From Thozetella sp. PMI_491 (Eukaryota; Ascomycota; Sordariomycetes; Chaetosphaeriales; Chaetosphaeriaceae), in contig MU270061.1 of assembly GCA_021432635.1 (NCBI GenBank), forward strand, positions 494,138-558,137: a stretch of 64,000 bases of DNA. Reading direction: 5' to 3'. Below the pieces are notes generated by a model, which was not told where the DNA came from, did not search any database, and saw only the letters and a list, made by a program, of their open reading frames with translations. Both the position numbers and the translations under genes were made by a program. Shown here piece by piece: positions 46,442 through 57,415 of the stretch. Each line of letters begins with the position of its first letter. Within the stretch, counting starts at the first letter, position 1.

Positions 46442-47156
46442 GTATGCTCTCGTTCACGCGACTATACGCCCCCTAGTCTCTGCGGGAGACGCAGGAGTAA
46501 GGAAGACAGTAGCACGATTTAATTTCTTACTGTCCAGCCTACACGCTTGTGGCTCAGGAAAGTAATCTTGGTCTAAGCTGTCATTACCTCATCTATCCCA
46601 AGTACAAAAGGGAATCATGGCTTATAATTTATTATTGTACTGAAAGATCCCGCCTTGAGACCTTTTCAGCTCTATTCTTGATGCTGCGGTTGTGCGAAAC
46701 GCAAAACACTCTCTCTATCCCTTTCTCATAGCACAGACACTTCCTATGCGAAGGTACTTATTTACTTAGTAGAGGGTTCATTAGGTAGCAGGAGGACCGT
46801 AAGAGTCAGTCTTGCCGCGATCATAGAACTAGTTCTCCAATCCATCCTCTGTGATATCCGTAGTGGAGTTACCTCCTAGTTCAGTTAGGTACTAGAGCAT
46901 TACAGGGAACCAATATCCAAGAACTTTTCTTATTAGCTCCAGATCGAGTCTCAGCCAGGTAAATAGAAAGGTTCGATTAGTAAAAGGAACTCTTCCGGAA
47001 AATGTGTGTCTCGTGTATTCAGCTATCAAGCGAGTGTAAGAATATAAGTTCACATAACAGAAACCAACGAATGTGCCTTTCAATCCTCCACAAACCCAAC
47101 CTCCCTTCCTATTTCAACCTTCAATTTTCATTCTACCCATGGAGGAGTGGAGTTAA
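46442..47156. other. Intergenic, no gene recognised
   Basis: An 0.7-kb spacer between the broken membrane protein gene and the 3' end of the minus-strand small secreted protein. It is AT-rich. No gene or repeat was recognised. Confidence 0.55.
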
Positions 47157-47612
47157 CTACGGCCTCCACTTGATGGAACGGACTCCATTGGAGCCGAATG
47201 GACCAAGCTCGTGGCATCCACCCGCCGGACCGGATATGTCATCATGGACGCTGCTTTCGTTGCAATCACCCTGGTTGTACAGACGAACTAAAAACAGAAA
47301 ACAGGGTGTTAGTTATAGACTACACCTGCCAACATTACAACCGCTAAGTGAAGTTCACTTACGAGGAACAGTAGCGCTGTTTTGGATGACACGGAAGGAC
47401 CTAGCGTTGCCTGGGGTCAAGGTGTTGATGCACTGGGGAAGAGTAGCAGGTTGGACCCAAGTGAAATCAGTAATAGCGCTGCCACCGCATCCAGTTGCAT
47501 CGAAAAAGGTTACTGTGATCTGGCCAGCCTGGCGCTCCTCAAGACTAGAGCCTGGAAGAGCATAGGCACCTGCGACGGTGAGGAGGTAGATAAGGCTCGT
47601 GGTGAACTTCAT
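47157..47612 (-). CDS. Small secreted cysteine protein (effector-like), two exons
   Basis: Exons 47612-47363 and 47287-47157 flank a 75-nt intron (GTAAGT to TTTTTAG, phase 1) and encode about 126 aa. The signal peptide MKFTTSLIYLLTVAGAYALP is followed by GSSLEERQAG, a short pro-region with a likely processing site before QAG. The mature part of about 97 aa has four cysteines in the contexts ATGCGG, PQCIN, GDCNE and GGCHE, and alternating strand-like segments such as QITVTFFDAT, SFRVIQN and LRLYNQGDC, ending SIKWRP. The protein should be secreted and form two disulphides. No named family is certain; a beta-sandwich fold like that of small crystallin-like secreted proteins is an inference. Its plan (signal peptide, short pro-segment ending in RQA, first strand, cysteine loops) parallels the protein at 19149-19789. 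Confidence 0.8.
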
Positions 47613-48341
47613 GATGATTTTGAGATAACTGGAGCTTGTAAGGGGGTTAAGTATCTAGTGATGATTTGTGAGGATTCTCTTGTCGATGATACTATTGAGA
47701 AACTCTGGAGTATGGACAACCTCCTTTTTTATACTGGTTTTGAAAGGAGGGCAACTTATAACATGCAAGTTACGGATACTGTGCCGTTCTGCTAGCTCAT
47801 AAGCTATTCTGCCAGTCACGCTCACGGAATTTACATCAAATATGGCTTCAAGTTGCCTCTGAGGCCCAGTCTGATGTGAGATGTCACACGCCTCTTCTCA
47901 GTCTTCCGCATTCCCCCGCGCATTCTTCATGCAACCTAACGAAGAATATTACACGGTGGCAAAGTCAAAGCATTAAGTAAAGATCAGAATCCTAATTGCT
48001 TGGCAAGTGTAGAAGTCATATCTGACAGGAGGTTAACTTCTGACTTTAAAAGGCTGCATGACGGCGTTTTGCTTAGTGGTATTTCTGAGCAGTGTGATTT
48101 GTGATTCGTAGACTCGGATGCAATGACAAGAACCAGAGCAGTGCGAGAAGCTATTTATGGTGTCGATAAGTAAGGTAGTCTTCTAGGAAAACACTATGTT
48201 AGTGGCGTAGATGAACAAATCGCTCAGGCCAAGCATTGGTAATGTCATTTGGATTCCAAACTTCGGTATGCCAAGAATTATAGCGCTCATGACCAACTCT
48301 TCGTTACACAAACCATCCAACTCGTTGGCTATACTTTGTGG

Positions 48342-48395
48342 TTCGCACTAAAATCTTAGTAGTTACCAGAGAAAAGGCAGCCATCTGTTGTGTGG
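48342..48395 (+). repeat. Imperfect direct repeat, copy 1
   Basis: It aligns with 48459-48513. Shared blocks are CTAAAATCTTA, CCAGAGAAAA and ATCTGTT. The spacing between copies is about 117 bp. Origin unknown. Confidence 0.55.
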
Positions 48396-48458
48396 CCCAG
48401 CGTGAGAAGGTCTGGTATACCGTCCATTCTGGTGAAGCCCTTAACTAATAATTTCTGG

Positions 48459-48513
48459 TACGCTCTAAAATCTTACTAGAAGCCAGAGAAAAAGCATGAA
48501 TCTGTTTTATGAC
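48459..48513 (+). repeat. Imperfect direct repeat, copy 2
   Basis: Partner of the copy at 48342-48395, diverged by substitutions and one or two single-base gaps. Confidence 0.55.
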
Positions 48514-49311
48514 TTGGGTTCAACAGTGTTTCTCGTAGCAAGTCGGCGCTCGTCTAGCTGCTAAATCAGGAGGAATCACAAGCCTCGAACCTGGCACACG
48601 TCAGGAACACGAGCGATGCAAATGATGCCTTCTTGGGCGAGAGTTCGCCGAGCCCAGTCTCAGATGATCATGCTGAATATTATCTGACGGAAGACAATGC
48701 GGTCAGGGAGTTCGTTGAAACGAGCCAGCGATGGATCGCAAGCGCCGCTCTATGCGCAGGTGCCGGGCTGTCCTGGTTGCTTTCATGAGAGGAGAGTGTG
48801 TCGCGTTCACGGCTCAATTCGGAAGGATTCTGGAATTCGTATGTGAGTAGTGCGATATCCTATCACGCGCCGTGCGCCATCTTGGAAGCGCACCCCTAGA
48901 TGCAGTGTTCGAATATGTCCTCTATGAAGAGGGTACGATCGTACTCAACATTAAAGGCAGATAAAAACCCCAAATGTAACTGGTTTGCAAAGAAGGTATG
49001 CCAAGTAGTTACGGGTTTTGTGGGTTTATACGGAAATGACGTCGGTGTCGAGACATTCTATCCCTAGAACGCACTGCAGGGTTTGCTTGTCCGTGAAGCA
49101 TCGTCCGACAATCTCTCCGAGACATCTCTGAATCCGGCGGCCGCGCAAGTGTCTGCTAGGTGGTGAGTTAGATATATGAATGCAAAAGAGCCTACAAGTT
49201 CTGCACCATTCAGGTTCAGCCATTCTAGCCAACGAGGTTGATAGATATCGGGGGTGATAATGACGAGATCCGCCATGTCGAAACCCAATACCGATACCCG
49301 CGGCCACTACC

Positions 49312-49560
49312 TTTGCCGAGCTACTGGCATACAGTACAGATAAGCTCCCAGCATTCTCGGGTCTTGCAAAGCAGGTTTGCAGAGCGACCGATTACTGACT
49401 ACATAGCAGCTCTTTCCCAAGATTCTTTGGAGATTGTCCTCCTTTGTGCCGTTGACATCCACGACCCTGACCCTGTCGTTGGGGACGTAAGATTTGACAG
49501 GGCCCCAACTTGGTCGTGGGTGTCGATAAACGCTCTCGTCACGTTCCCACTGAGCAGTTA
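49312..49560 (+). pseudogene. Possible relic of a HET-domain gene
   Basis: The open frame here contains LPSYWHTVQISSQHSRVL and, about 60 codons later, FDRAPTWSWVSINALVTF. HET proteins commonly have an LPxxWxxxVxxYSxRxLT block and further on a YRAPSWSWASVDGxV block, in this order. The segment between is too short and has no LAGLW motif, and no HET core lies upstream. I read it as the decayed C-terminal part of a HET gene. The match is by eye and weak. Confidence 0.35.
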
Positions 49561-50621
49561 TTACATGTTTGATCATGACGAGAGAGGAAAAGGTACCGTT
49601 CTAGTGGTCTATTATCGAGTTAATAATGCATAATGTAGCGTAGTTACATCCGACCGGACGGGCGGGGTGGCCGGCGGCTTTGTGTCCCTCTCAAGGCTAG
49701 CCTTCGACTGCAGCATAAAAGGGATCAACTGCGCTTACGCGGCGGCACAAGGAGCCTCCGAGGGAGACTATTCTTAGACTTACCTAACGATGAATCTTTC
49801 GATTTGCGACCCAGAATCCGAGCCCGGAACCGAATTGCACAGTGACCTCGACCACGCAGTTGACCATATGCCGCTTCATAAAGTTCCTGACCTACGCCTT
49901 CGCGCCGCTAGATTCAGGTAATTGGGGATTTCAGTTCGAGAAATAACAGAAACTGAGTAAGTAATTCTCTAATGCTAGAGTTTGCCGATCATCATAGTAA
50001 AACATAGCAATGGGTTGGGGCTTTTACATAGGAAACAATGCGTCGGAAAGCAGAAGATCCACCGTACGTCCGCCAGAGCCACTTTGAGTCAGGAGGACGT
50101 AAGGAAACGTTGGTGGTCGTATAAAAACATGCAAGCCATAGTAGACAATTTAGGCAGCCTGAACAAGGAAGGCCGAACATGGCCCCGGGGCCTTCGGTCA
50201 AGGATTAAGGTTGCCGAGCACAGCCAGTAACCTGAACCGAGGCAAGGCACGTAGTTCATTTAGATTCCCTTTATCAACGATATCCTAGTGGAACATAATT
50301 TTTTTTTCTCCTCCTCCTCCGACGACGACGACAACTGGGCACGGTTTCTCAATAAGAAGAAAAAATCTGGACAGTCGTAGAAAGTTGTTTTAAAGCGGTC
50401 ATAGGCTTCATCGTAATGATTAATTAGGTGCTAGGCACAAAAATTATGCTACTGTCTAAGTATTTTGACGCATTTAAGACTTGAACCAGTCGAGTTTGAT
50501 CACAAGTTAATTTGAACATCGCTACAGTAAGAAACATTTCTACTATAGTTCTACTAGAGTAACAAGCACTATTCTTCGCTTCTTCCAATGTTGACTACAT
50601 CTTCGAGAGACTGTCTACTGC

Positions 50622-51864
50622 TTAAGCATTCTGTTTCAAGGCACCCATACCAAGCCTCTTGTGGATCAGCTGCACAGGAAACCTTCAGTCAGCTTTCCAG
50701 AACAAATTGGAGGTACGCATTTGAGGGATCGGCAGACTTACTTCTCCAATAGTGGCAGGCTCGTACTTGGCCGGGTTCTCTTCACTCACACAGCACGGCA
50801 GCACACCCAACTTCGCGGCAAAGTTGAAGCCGAAGAAGAATGGCATTGAATATCTGTCAGTGCGACCATGATGTATTACGCGATGCACTGTGCTCTTCAA
50901 CCGGTCGTTTGTCATACGCATCAGGAAGTCGCCGATATTTACGACGAAGGTGCCGTCCTTCGGTGGCGCGTACACCCACTCTCCGGCGTTGTTCAAGACC
51001 TGGAGTCCCTTGTCATCGTCGCTCTGATACAGCAGGGTCAACACCTGGAGGTCTGTGTGAGCGCCTAAGCCCACTTCTTCGAGATCCGCGACTGGAGTGT
51101 CGCCGTGGCCGGGATAAAAGTTGATCCCCATGTCGCCTCCAGGGTAAGTGCTTAGTTCGTCGAAGTAGGTGTCTGGAAGTTCGAGGGCTAACGCCACAAG
51201 CTTGATCATACGCCGAGCGAGTGCCAGCATGGACTCGTAGTACGACATGATATCCTCAGGCCAGCCCGGCAAACCGACATCTCTCCATATGTGTGGATCT
51301 TTGGGAAGATGGTCGATGAGAGACTGGGGAACGGAGGATAGGCTTTGCTTGTGGAGGGGATCGAACCGCGGCTCATAGTGGAAGTTGAATGTTTCTTTCT
51401 GATCCTTCGACGAAGCCGGGTTGACCTGGCGTGAGGAGACTGGTTGATAACCGTAGTTAGATTTGTTGGATTGTAGGATGGCTCGTTCTTTCTGTTCTTT
51501 AGGGAGTCGGAAGAATCTGCAATACTGGAGATTAACTTGGTCCTGTTCCTTGCGGCTAGCCGTAAACATACCCCTTTGCCTTCGAGAGGCACCTGTCAAT
51601 TACTTTGGCGTGCACACCATGGTTTTGGATGTAGAAGAAACCAGTTTTCTCGGCCGCGGATAAGAGCTGGTCTGCTATCTCTTTCCTAGACTCCAAGCTA
51701 CCATCGATACCTGACAGATCGAGCACCGGTACTTCATCTTCAGTGCAGTCGCGAGGTTTGGCGGTTGATACTTCACGATAGGCTAAGCCTTCATAGCTGC
51801 GAATGACCAGCTGCGTTACATTCGACTTGGTGACAGGAGGAGCAGAGATGGTAACGCTTGCCAT
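50622..51864 (-). CDS. 2-oxoglutarate/Fe(II)-dependent oxygenase (isopenicillin N synthase-like)
   Basis: Exons 51864-51572, 51516-50742 and 50669-50622 give about 371 aa. The N-terminal DIOX_N part has VPVLDLSGIDG and GFFYIQNHGVHAKVI. The splice GCAAAGG/GTATGT to TATTGCAG joins it to FFRLPKEQKERA, as in relatives. The jelly-roll core holds the iron ligands His and Asp in LGAHTDLQVLTLL and the distal His in STVHRVIHH, with the 2-oxoglutarate-binding RYSMPFF. The last exon is only 16 codons (LIHKRLGMGALKQNA). It should hydroxylate, desaturate or cyclise a small molecule. It is divergent from a Zn2Cys6 regulator with 371 bp between the start codons, a typical pathway-regulator pair. The substrate is unknown. 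Confidence 0.92.
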
Positions 51865-52235
51865 GTTGCTGATAGTGTATTGGTTGTATCTAGGTTAGAC
51901 AAGTATGGGAAATAGCAAAAAAAGGAACGCCAGTCAATCCAAATGTGCGGACAATGCTCCCCTCGAGACTTCTTATACCTCATAGTCATAAACTCGATGT
52001 TCTATCTAGGACTTCGCTCACTCGCACTGTGGGTCCTAATTAGTTCCCACAATTGGCGACTATTCCCGCCGGCTGCCGACGGTGTTCGTTTTTATCTGTT
52101 TATCAGCAATAATAGACTCTTATCTCCCTTATCTGGTAACCCCGTCTATTTCCGCCGGACATCGCTGAAACTCAACGATGCCCTCGTCTTCGCCCGTTTG
52201 ATGGCTCAGATCCCCAATAATTTGAGAAGCGCCCG
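51865..52235. promoter_or_regulatory. Divergent promoter region (oxygenase and regulator)
   Basis: The 371 bp between two divergent start codons must carry both promoters. No specific site was identified by eye. Confidence 0.5.
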
Positions 52236-54466
52236 ATGGAACCAGTAGAATCAACCCCGGCAAACATTCCTTCTGAGCTAAGAAAGCGTCCGATGGAGCC
52301 GGGAGAATCAAGCACAGCAAATCATCCTTCTGAAAGCTTACGGCGCAAGAGACGACGGAGGATTTTGTCTTGCCGGTCGTGCCAGCGATTGAAGTGCAGG
52401 TGCGAGTATGACGCAGCCTCGAGGTCCTGCCGAAGGTGTCGTACTTTACGGTGATTGGCGTACATATCTTTGCCCTGTCAACCGCAGGTTCCTAATCATG
52501 CCACAGACTCTCGTGCTCCATAAGTGAGGATGGCAATGGCCCCCCTGCAAAGTCGCCTCAAGAAGAAGCAGAACAGGTTCCGCTTAGTGTAGAGGAAAGG
52601 TATCATGCAAATTTTTATCGGTTGCTCTATATGAAGGAATTGCTAATCAATGCTCTCTGCAGGCTTGACCGGCAGGAAAACTCTCTATTAGAGATCAAAG
52701 CTCTTCTTCACGCCTTGCTGCGCTCTGTGCCGCGCCAGAGGAGCGCTGTTTTTGATGAGCCGCATGTCCCAGGGCCTGCCATCGCTGCAGGCAATGGTGA
52801 TGTTGAAGCCATCCCTGACCCTGCTGACCAAGGCATTACCACGGCGCCTTTGGTGGTAATGCGTGCGATCAACAGACGGCTGACAGGTGGACAACGGCGT
52901 CTACTGCAAAATATAAAGCTTGACCTGACTGCAATGGATGTCGGGGTCGACGAGGCAACTGCTCAAATCCTTTTTGCACAGTTTGTGAAGGTAAAATCTA
53001 ATCTCATCATCGCATACGATACCAAAGATACGAGGTCACTACGCCGGCTGAGAGTAGAATGCCCATTCTTGTTTAGCGTCTGCTGCTTGGTTAGCATGAG
53101 ACTGCTAGACTGGAGCGCCGGCGAAGAATACGCAAATGCGCACCGGGCTTCGTACGAGCGAATTCGACTGGCTCTCGGCCAAGTCGTGTTAGCGACTCCG
53201 CTACTTCTCGGTGACATCAATGCGATGCTAATCTTAGCGACCGTCTCTTGCGCCCCATTACTGGTGAATCCCCCCCGACACTATATCTCCATCAACGGCT
53301 ATAAGAGAGACTAACTGATGGGGGGGTATAAGAACGGAATTGAGTACATCGACAGCTGGATTCTTAGTAGTGTATGTGGTCAACATGCAATGCTTAGCAT
53401 CAGCTTTTCGGAGATTGTCGATTCAGTGAAGAAGGGAACTTCTTCAGCCGACGACTACCGAGCCATTAAGCTCTGGGCAGGGATATGCCTGCATCATCTA
53501 CAGTGGTCTGCCACAACAGGTCAGCCACCGACTATCTCAGAGCCGTATCTAAACCAGTGCAACATGCTCGTCAACGTCTTCCAGGCTACTACGCAAGATA
53601 GGATGACTGTCGCTGAGATACTGTTGTATTCGAGCATACATCGAGAGTTAGCGTCCGGAACCTATCTTGAGAGTGTACTGAGAGAAGAGGAGATTTTCGC
53701 GCCGTGGAAACAGAAATGGATCCATCTCTTTGGTAACCCCCCTCAAAACAACATCGTATTTTTGCCTTGTCAGGTATCGCTGACTCCAAACCTTAAAGCT
53801 CTCCCGAAATCATCGATTCTCAAAATAAGTTACCATGCGGCTCACCTCATCCTCGCCGTCCGCGCCCTTGAGCAGTCTAACGATGGTGATCCAGATACCC
53901 CCCTTAACGGGATAGATATCGGTTCTACAGCTGCGGAGCCAAAATCGGCTGCGAACACGTTGCCCCTTATCCCTGATAACGACGTATCCAAAGTATACGA
54001 AATGAAAGCCTGTCAATATGCTATCCTCATGCTCCAGACATACACAGAACTCTCTATCCCCTTGTTAATGGAAGTTTCCGACAACTTGTGCCTATGTGTC
54101 GGCTATTCAGCTCTAGTTGTTGCGCACTATAGCCTTGGGTCCGAAATCGAACCTGACGCTGTGCACGAGCTCCTAGTTAATTTGGAGAGGGTGAGCGAAG
54201 ACCAGCGTGTCCACAATAGAATACCGGCAATTCGCACAGCAGCTAGATTGTCGAGAAGGAAATTCAATTCTCGCCATGGGAACAGGTACAATACTGAGAG
54301 GGAAGGGGGTGGAAGCCCTGGTCAAGAACAAGATGCTATTGAAACACGGACCCTAACAGAAGGTGGACTCGAGGGTCTAGAGCTATTTTCAGACGAAGGT
54401 CTTTTTGGGACAGATTCGTATCTCATCTTTCCAACACTAGAAGACTTCTTCTCCTCCGGGTTCTAA
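52236..54466 (+). CDS. Zn2Cys6 fungal-specific transcription factor
   Basis: Exons 52236-52450, 52507-53263 and 53333-54466 give about 701 aa. After a basic stretch (RRKRRRR) the zinc cluster reads CRSCQRLKCRCEYDAASRSC RRC, with the last cysteine supplied after intron 1 (RLSCS). Intron 2 (53264-53332) has a CTAAC branch and removes an in-frame stop; it is supported by continuity into YIDSWILSSVCGQHAMLSIS, a conserved piece of the fungal transcription factor domain. The spacing between zinc ligands 3 and 4 is eight residues. The protein should be nuclear. Its partner is the divergent 2-oxoglutarate oxygenase, which it probably controls. The region 53735-53800 (NPPQNNIVFLPCQ) reads oddly and might contain an unrecognised intron, though the frame is open. 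Confidence 0.88.
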
Positions 54467-54993
54467 AAATGTCCCAGCATGGACTGTGTAAATTGGCGAA
54501 GCATAGGTTAACCGGCAAGATTTATTCTCCTATCCTCAAGGACCTTAGAGAGGCAGATCTTTAACGCCACTCATCTGAAGGTAAGTGACTGAGACCACCG
54601 TCTATAATCTCGGTAGTCTTTCTGAATGTTGTGTATTCCAATGGGTTCAAAATCGTAACCAGGTAGGTAGCTGGCTGGTTGAGTCAATGTAGGGGCCCGA
54701 GATCGAACACATCCTTGTTCCAATAGCTTCCTGTAGCATCCCTGTATGAGATCCACTTCCTTGTAAAGTTCGATGAATTAAGCGACATCACCGGATGCGC
54801 TAGACCTAATGTAACTCGCCGTTGCGCCATGCCATCCTCATTCAGACTCTGCCAACTGCAGCTGCAACGTATCTGTATAGTGTGTTGGTGCAAAGATTTC
54901 TCTTAAATTAGCGCCGTGCCCCCTTCATCTTATGTCTTTCATGTCCAACCTCTTTGGGAATTAGCAGTACTTCCGTGTGAATGTTGGGTTGCG
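54467..54993. other. Intergenic, no gene recognised
   Basis: A 0.5-kb spacer between two co-oriented genes, with the promoter of the ankyrin gene presumably inside. The coding frame of the next gene stays open back to 54916, but without an ATG. Confidence 0.5.
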
Positions 54994-57111
54994 ATGAATC
55001 CGAACTGGCGATCCGGGCCGGATACTGAGAACTCATCTATGGGCGAGAAAAATGAGTTACTGGACGTCGGCGATCTCAACCAAGAGGGCACACCAGCCGC
55101 CGCCCTCGTGAATGCGATTTTTGCCGAAGATGTCGACCGGTGTCGTCAGCTTCTTTGGAGCTTCCCAGACCTCGCCAACATACCTTTGAGGATCAATATT
55201 CCAGTGTCTCGAAACGATTCGTCGTGGGGATATACATGGGAACAGGGTGATTGCTACCAAAGAATGCCACCTGTCGTCTTCGCTTCCATGATTCCCAAGT
55301 TCAAAGAACACCGCCGATACAAACGCTCATTTTCTCAAGCCAATCTCGACGTACTCAAGCTTCTAATCGAGCACGGGGCGAGATTAGAGTCACACGAAGG
55401 GAGGGACCAATGGACTTCGTATCTTCTCATGGAGATATGCCGGGATTATGACAGCCCGGATGCACTCGAGGCCCTGACCAGCATCGGAGCCAATCTTCAT
55501 ACGGGAGTGCTGGATACGTGGAATCACACTCTGTTCCAGGTTGCAGCAGCTAGAGGCAGCGCTGGATCAGTCGGCTTCCTCTTGGACAATGGCGTCCCGA
55601 TGAATCATATGTACGCCGCTAGCGACGTTCGGTGCTATGGAGAAATTGACGGCACGCCTTTACATCAGGCGGCAAAGCATGCACGAGACGAAATGGTTGA
55701 GCTACTTCTGGGAAGAGGGGGCACGGTGGATATGGAGAAGCGCGACCACAACGGCAATACACCTCTCCTACTGGCTGCAAAGGGCCAGTTATGGCTTCCG
55801 TCTGATGAGGATTTTCTGTCAAAGGAGCGGCGAGAGCGTACAATTCGAGTCCTCATCGAAGCTGGTGCCGACCTGAAAGCAGAAGGACCACTGAACAACG
55901 TCACGCCGGACACCGTTTTGGTCAACTTCATGCCCGATTCAGTCTTGGGCCATGTTGCTAGCTGGGGAGGTGCGGATATCATCCGATATCTCGTGGTTGA
56001 AGGATCTGATCCTCATGAAAAGCGGCCGTATCGACTTGACAAATTCTTTGCTTACAACGCTGGAGGAGAGATGGTCACTCCTCTACATAAAGCTGCGCAC
56101 GCGTGGAACGCAGATGGTGTTGAAGCGCTGCTTGATCTTGGGGCTAACCCGACTGCAGCGGACCAGTGCGGCAGGCTGCCTTTGCATTGGGCCGCAATGG
56201 GTCGGTATCTGCTGGACGACTATTACTCGGACGGGCAACTTAGCAATGATTCCTACGGACGGTTCTCTGTTGCTTGGGTAGATGGTATGGCTAGGCCTGA
56301 AACCTTGGCACGATTAACCATGCTGGCAACGCAAAAGGCGGCGATACGCCATCTCATCCTTCGTAAGGCATCTATCAACAAGAGAGACAATTATGGACGT
56401 ACTCCAATGCATTACGCCGCCCGAATGAAGCTTATTGGAGCAGTGAAGCTCTTTCTCGCCCATGGTGCCGATCCAACTTTGTCTGACATGGAAGGACGGA
56501 CTGTCCTCCACGAACTTGTACACCCATTTATCGGCTGCTTCGATCACCATGGTCCCCTTGATCGAGATATCGAGGACAAAGAACTCTGCAGTCTCCTATG
56601 TGTTAGCGTGGAGCGCGCTGACGCCAACCACCGTGACGAGTCTGGCAATACTGCCCTACATATCGCTACCTGCTATTTCTCTGACACGGCCGTGGCCTTA
56701 TTACTGCACTTGGGAGCAGATCCTAACTTTCTAGACAGTAAAGGCTCTGCCCCTCTACATCTTGCTGCCCGCCGCGCAATGTGGGTACATCTGGGCACAC
56801 ACGAGCCAGAGGAGTACACTGAATGGATAGACCGGGCACAGCGCATCCACGGAATGCTGATTGCCGCCGGGGCCGATGTCGGGCTCCGGGACAGGGAAGG
56901 TCGAAATGCAGCCGAGATCATGGAGACGGGGAGAAAAGAGCTATGCGCGAGGAGGGAGAGGTACATGCAGACATCGCTGGCAATGACTATGGCGAGGCAT
57001 GCGGCGCGAGAGCGAGAGCTAGCATCTGCTCGACCGATGGGTAGGGGAGCGGGGCAGCCTCGTTTCACCGGGATGGGTCGCGGAAGAATGACTCTAGGTT
57101 TTGAGGTATAG
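54994..57111 (+). CDS. Ankyrin-repeat protein
   Basis: A single exon of about 705 aa from the ATG at 54994. At least seven ankyrin repeats are readable: LDVLKLLIEHGARLES; GTPLHQAAKHARDEMVELLL; GNTPLLLAAKG; VTPLHKAAHAWNADGVEALL; GRLPLHWAAM; GRTPMHYAARMKLIGAVKLF with GADPTLSD; GNTALHIATCYFSDTAVALL with GADPNFLD; and APLHLAARR. The C-terminal 40 residues are basic and glycine/arginine rich (RPMGRGAGQPRFTGMGRGR). No enzymatic or NACHT domain is seen, so it is a scaffold-type protein with unknown partners. Some repeats are separated by insertions of 20-40 residues. An internal ATG at 55039 is an alternative start. Confidence 0.88.
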   Translation: MNPNWRSGPDTENSSMGEKNELLDVGDLNQEGTPAAALVNAIFAEDVDRCRQLLWSFPDLANIPLRINIPVSRNDSSWGYTWEQGDCYQRMPPVVFASMIPKFKEHRRYKRSFSQANLDVLKLLIEHGARLESHEGRDQWTSYLLMEICRDYDSPDALEALTSIGANLHTGVLDTWNHTLFQVAAARGSAGSVGFLLDNGVPMNHMYAASDVRCYGEIDGTPLHQAAKHARDEMVELLLGRGGTVDMEKRDHNGNTPLLLAAKGQLWLPSDEDFLSKERRERTIRVLIEAGADLKAEGPLNNVTPDTVLVNFMPDSVLGHVASWGGADIIRYLVVEGSDPHEKRPYRLDKFFAYNAGGEMVTPLHKAAHAWNADGVEALLDLGANPTAADQCGRLPLHWAAMGRYLLDDYYSDGQLSNDSYGRFSVAWVDGMARPETLARLTMLATQKAAIRHLILRKASINKRDNYGRTPMHYAARMKLIGAVKLFLAHGADPTLSDMEGRTVLHELVHPFIGCFDHHGPLDRDIEDKELCSLLCVSVERADANHRDESGNTALHIATCYFSDTAVALLLHLGADPNFLDSKGSAPLHLAARRAMWVHLGTHEPEEYTEWIDRAQRIHGMLIAAGADVGLRDREGRNAAEIMETGRKELCARRERYMQTSLAMTMARHAARERELASARPMGRGAGQPRFTGMGRGRMTLGFEV

Positions 57112-57415
57112 GAGGGATGGGTGCTAATTAAGGCGTGGTGATGATATTGTATCGTCTTAGGTTGATATTCGAAGTTGGTCAGCACACAGCAAGGTATCCA
57201 CAACCTCCATGGCTTGACAGTCTCAATAAATGGTGGCTGTCTTTCCTCCGGATGATGGTACTCGCTGTTACCTGTATTTCGTCTTATGGAAGCTAGCAGA
57301 TTTCGGTGCTGGGGACAGGATTTTGTGACATATAGGTCCATGTATTAAGAAGTCGGACACTGCTGTATTTCTATATCTATGCCAGTAGGTCGACTAGAGC
57401 TATTTATGCTAGATG
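57112..57415. other. Intergenic, convergent 3' flanks
   Basis: About 300 bp between the convergent ankyrin and AtuA-type genes. It should hold both transcript ends. Nothing else is seen. Confidence 0.5.

Larger units (their letters stand above)
47613..50621. other. Gene-poor region with relics and diverged repeats
   Basis: A 3-kb stretch without an intact gene. It includes a pair of imperfect direct repeats (48342-48395 and 48459-48513), an open but startless frame at 48558-48788, a possible HET-gene relic (49312-49560) and CTC/GAC microsatellites at 50308-50332. It is AT-rich near 50400-50560. Confidence 0.5.
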
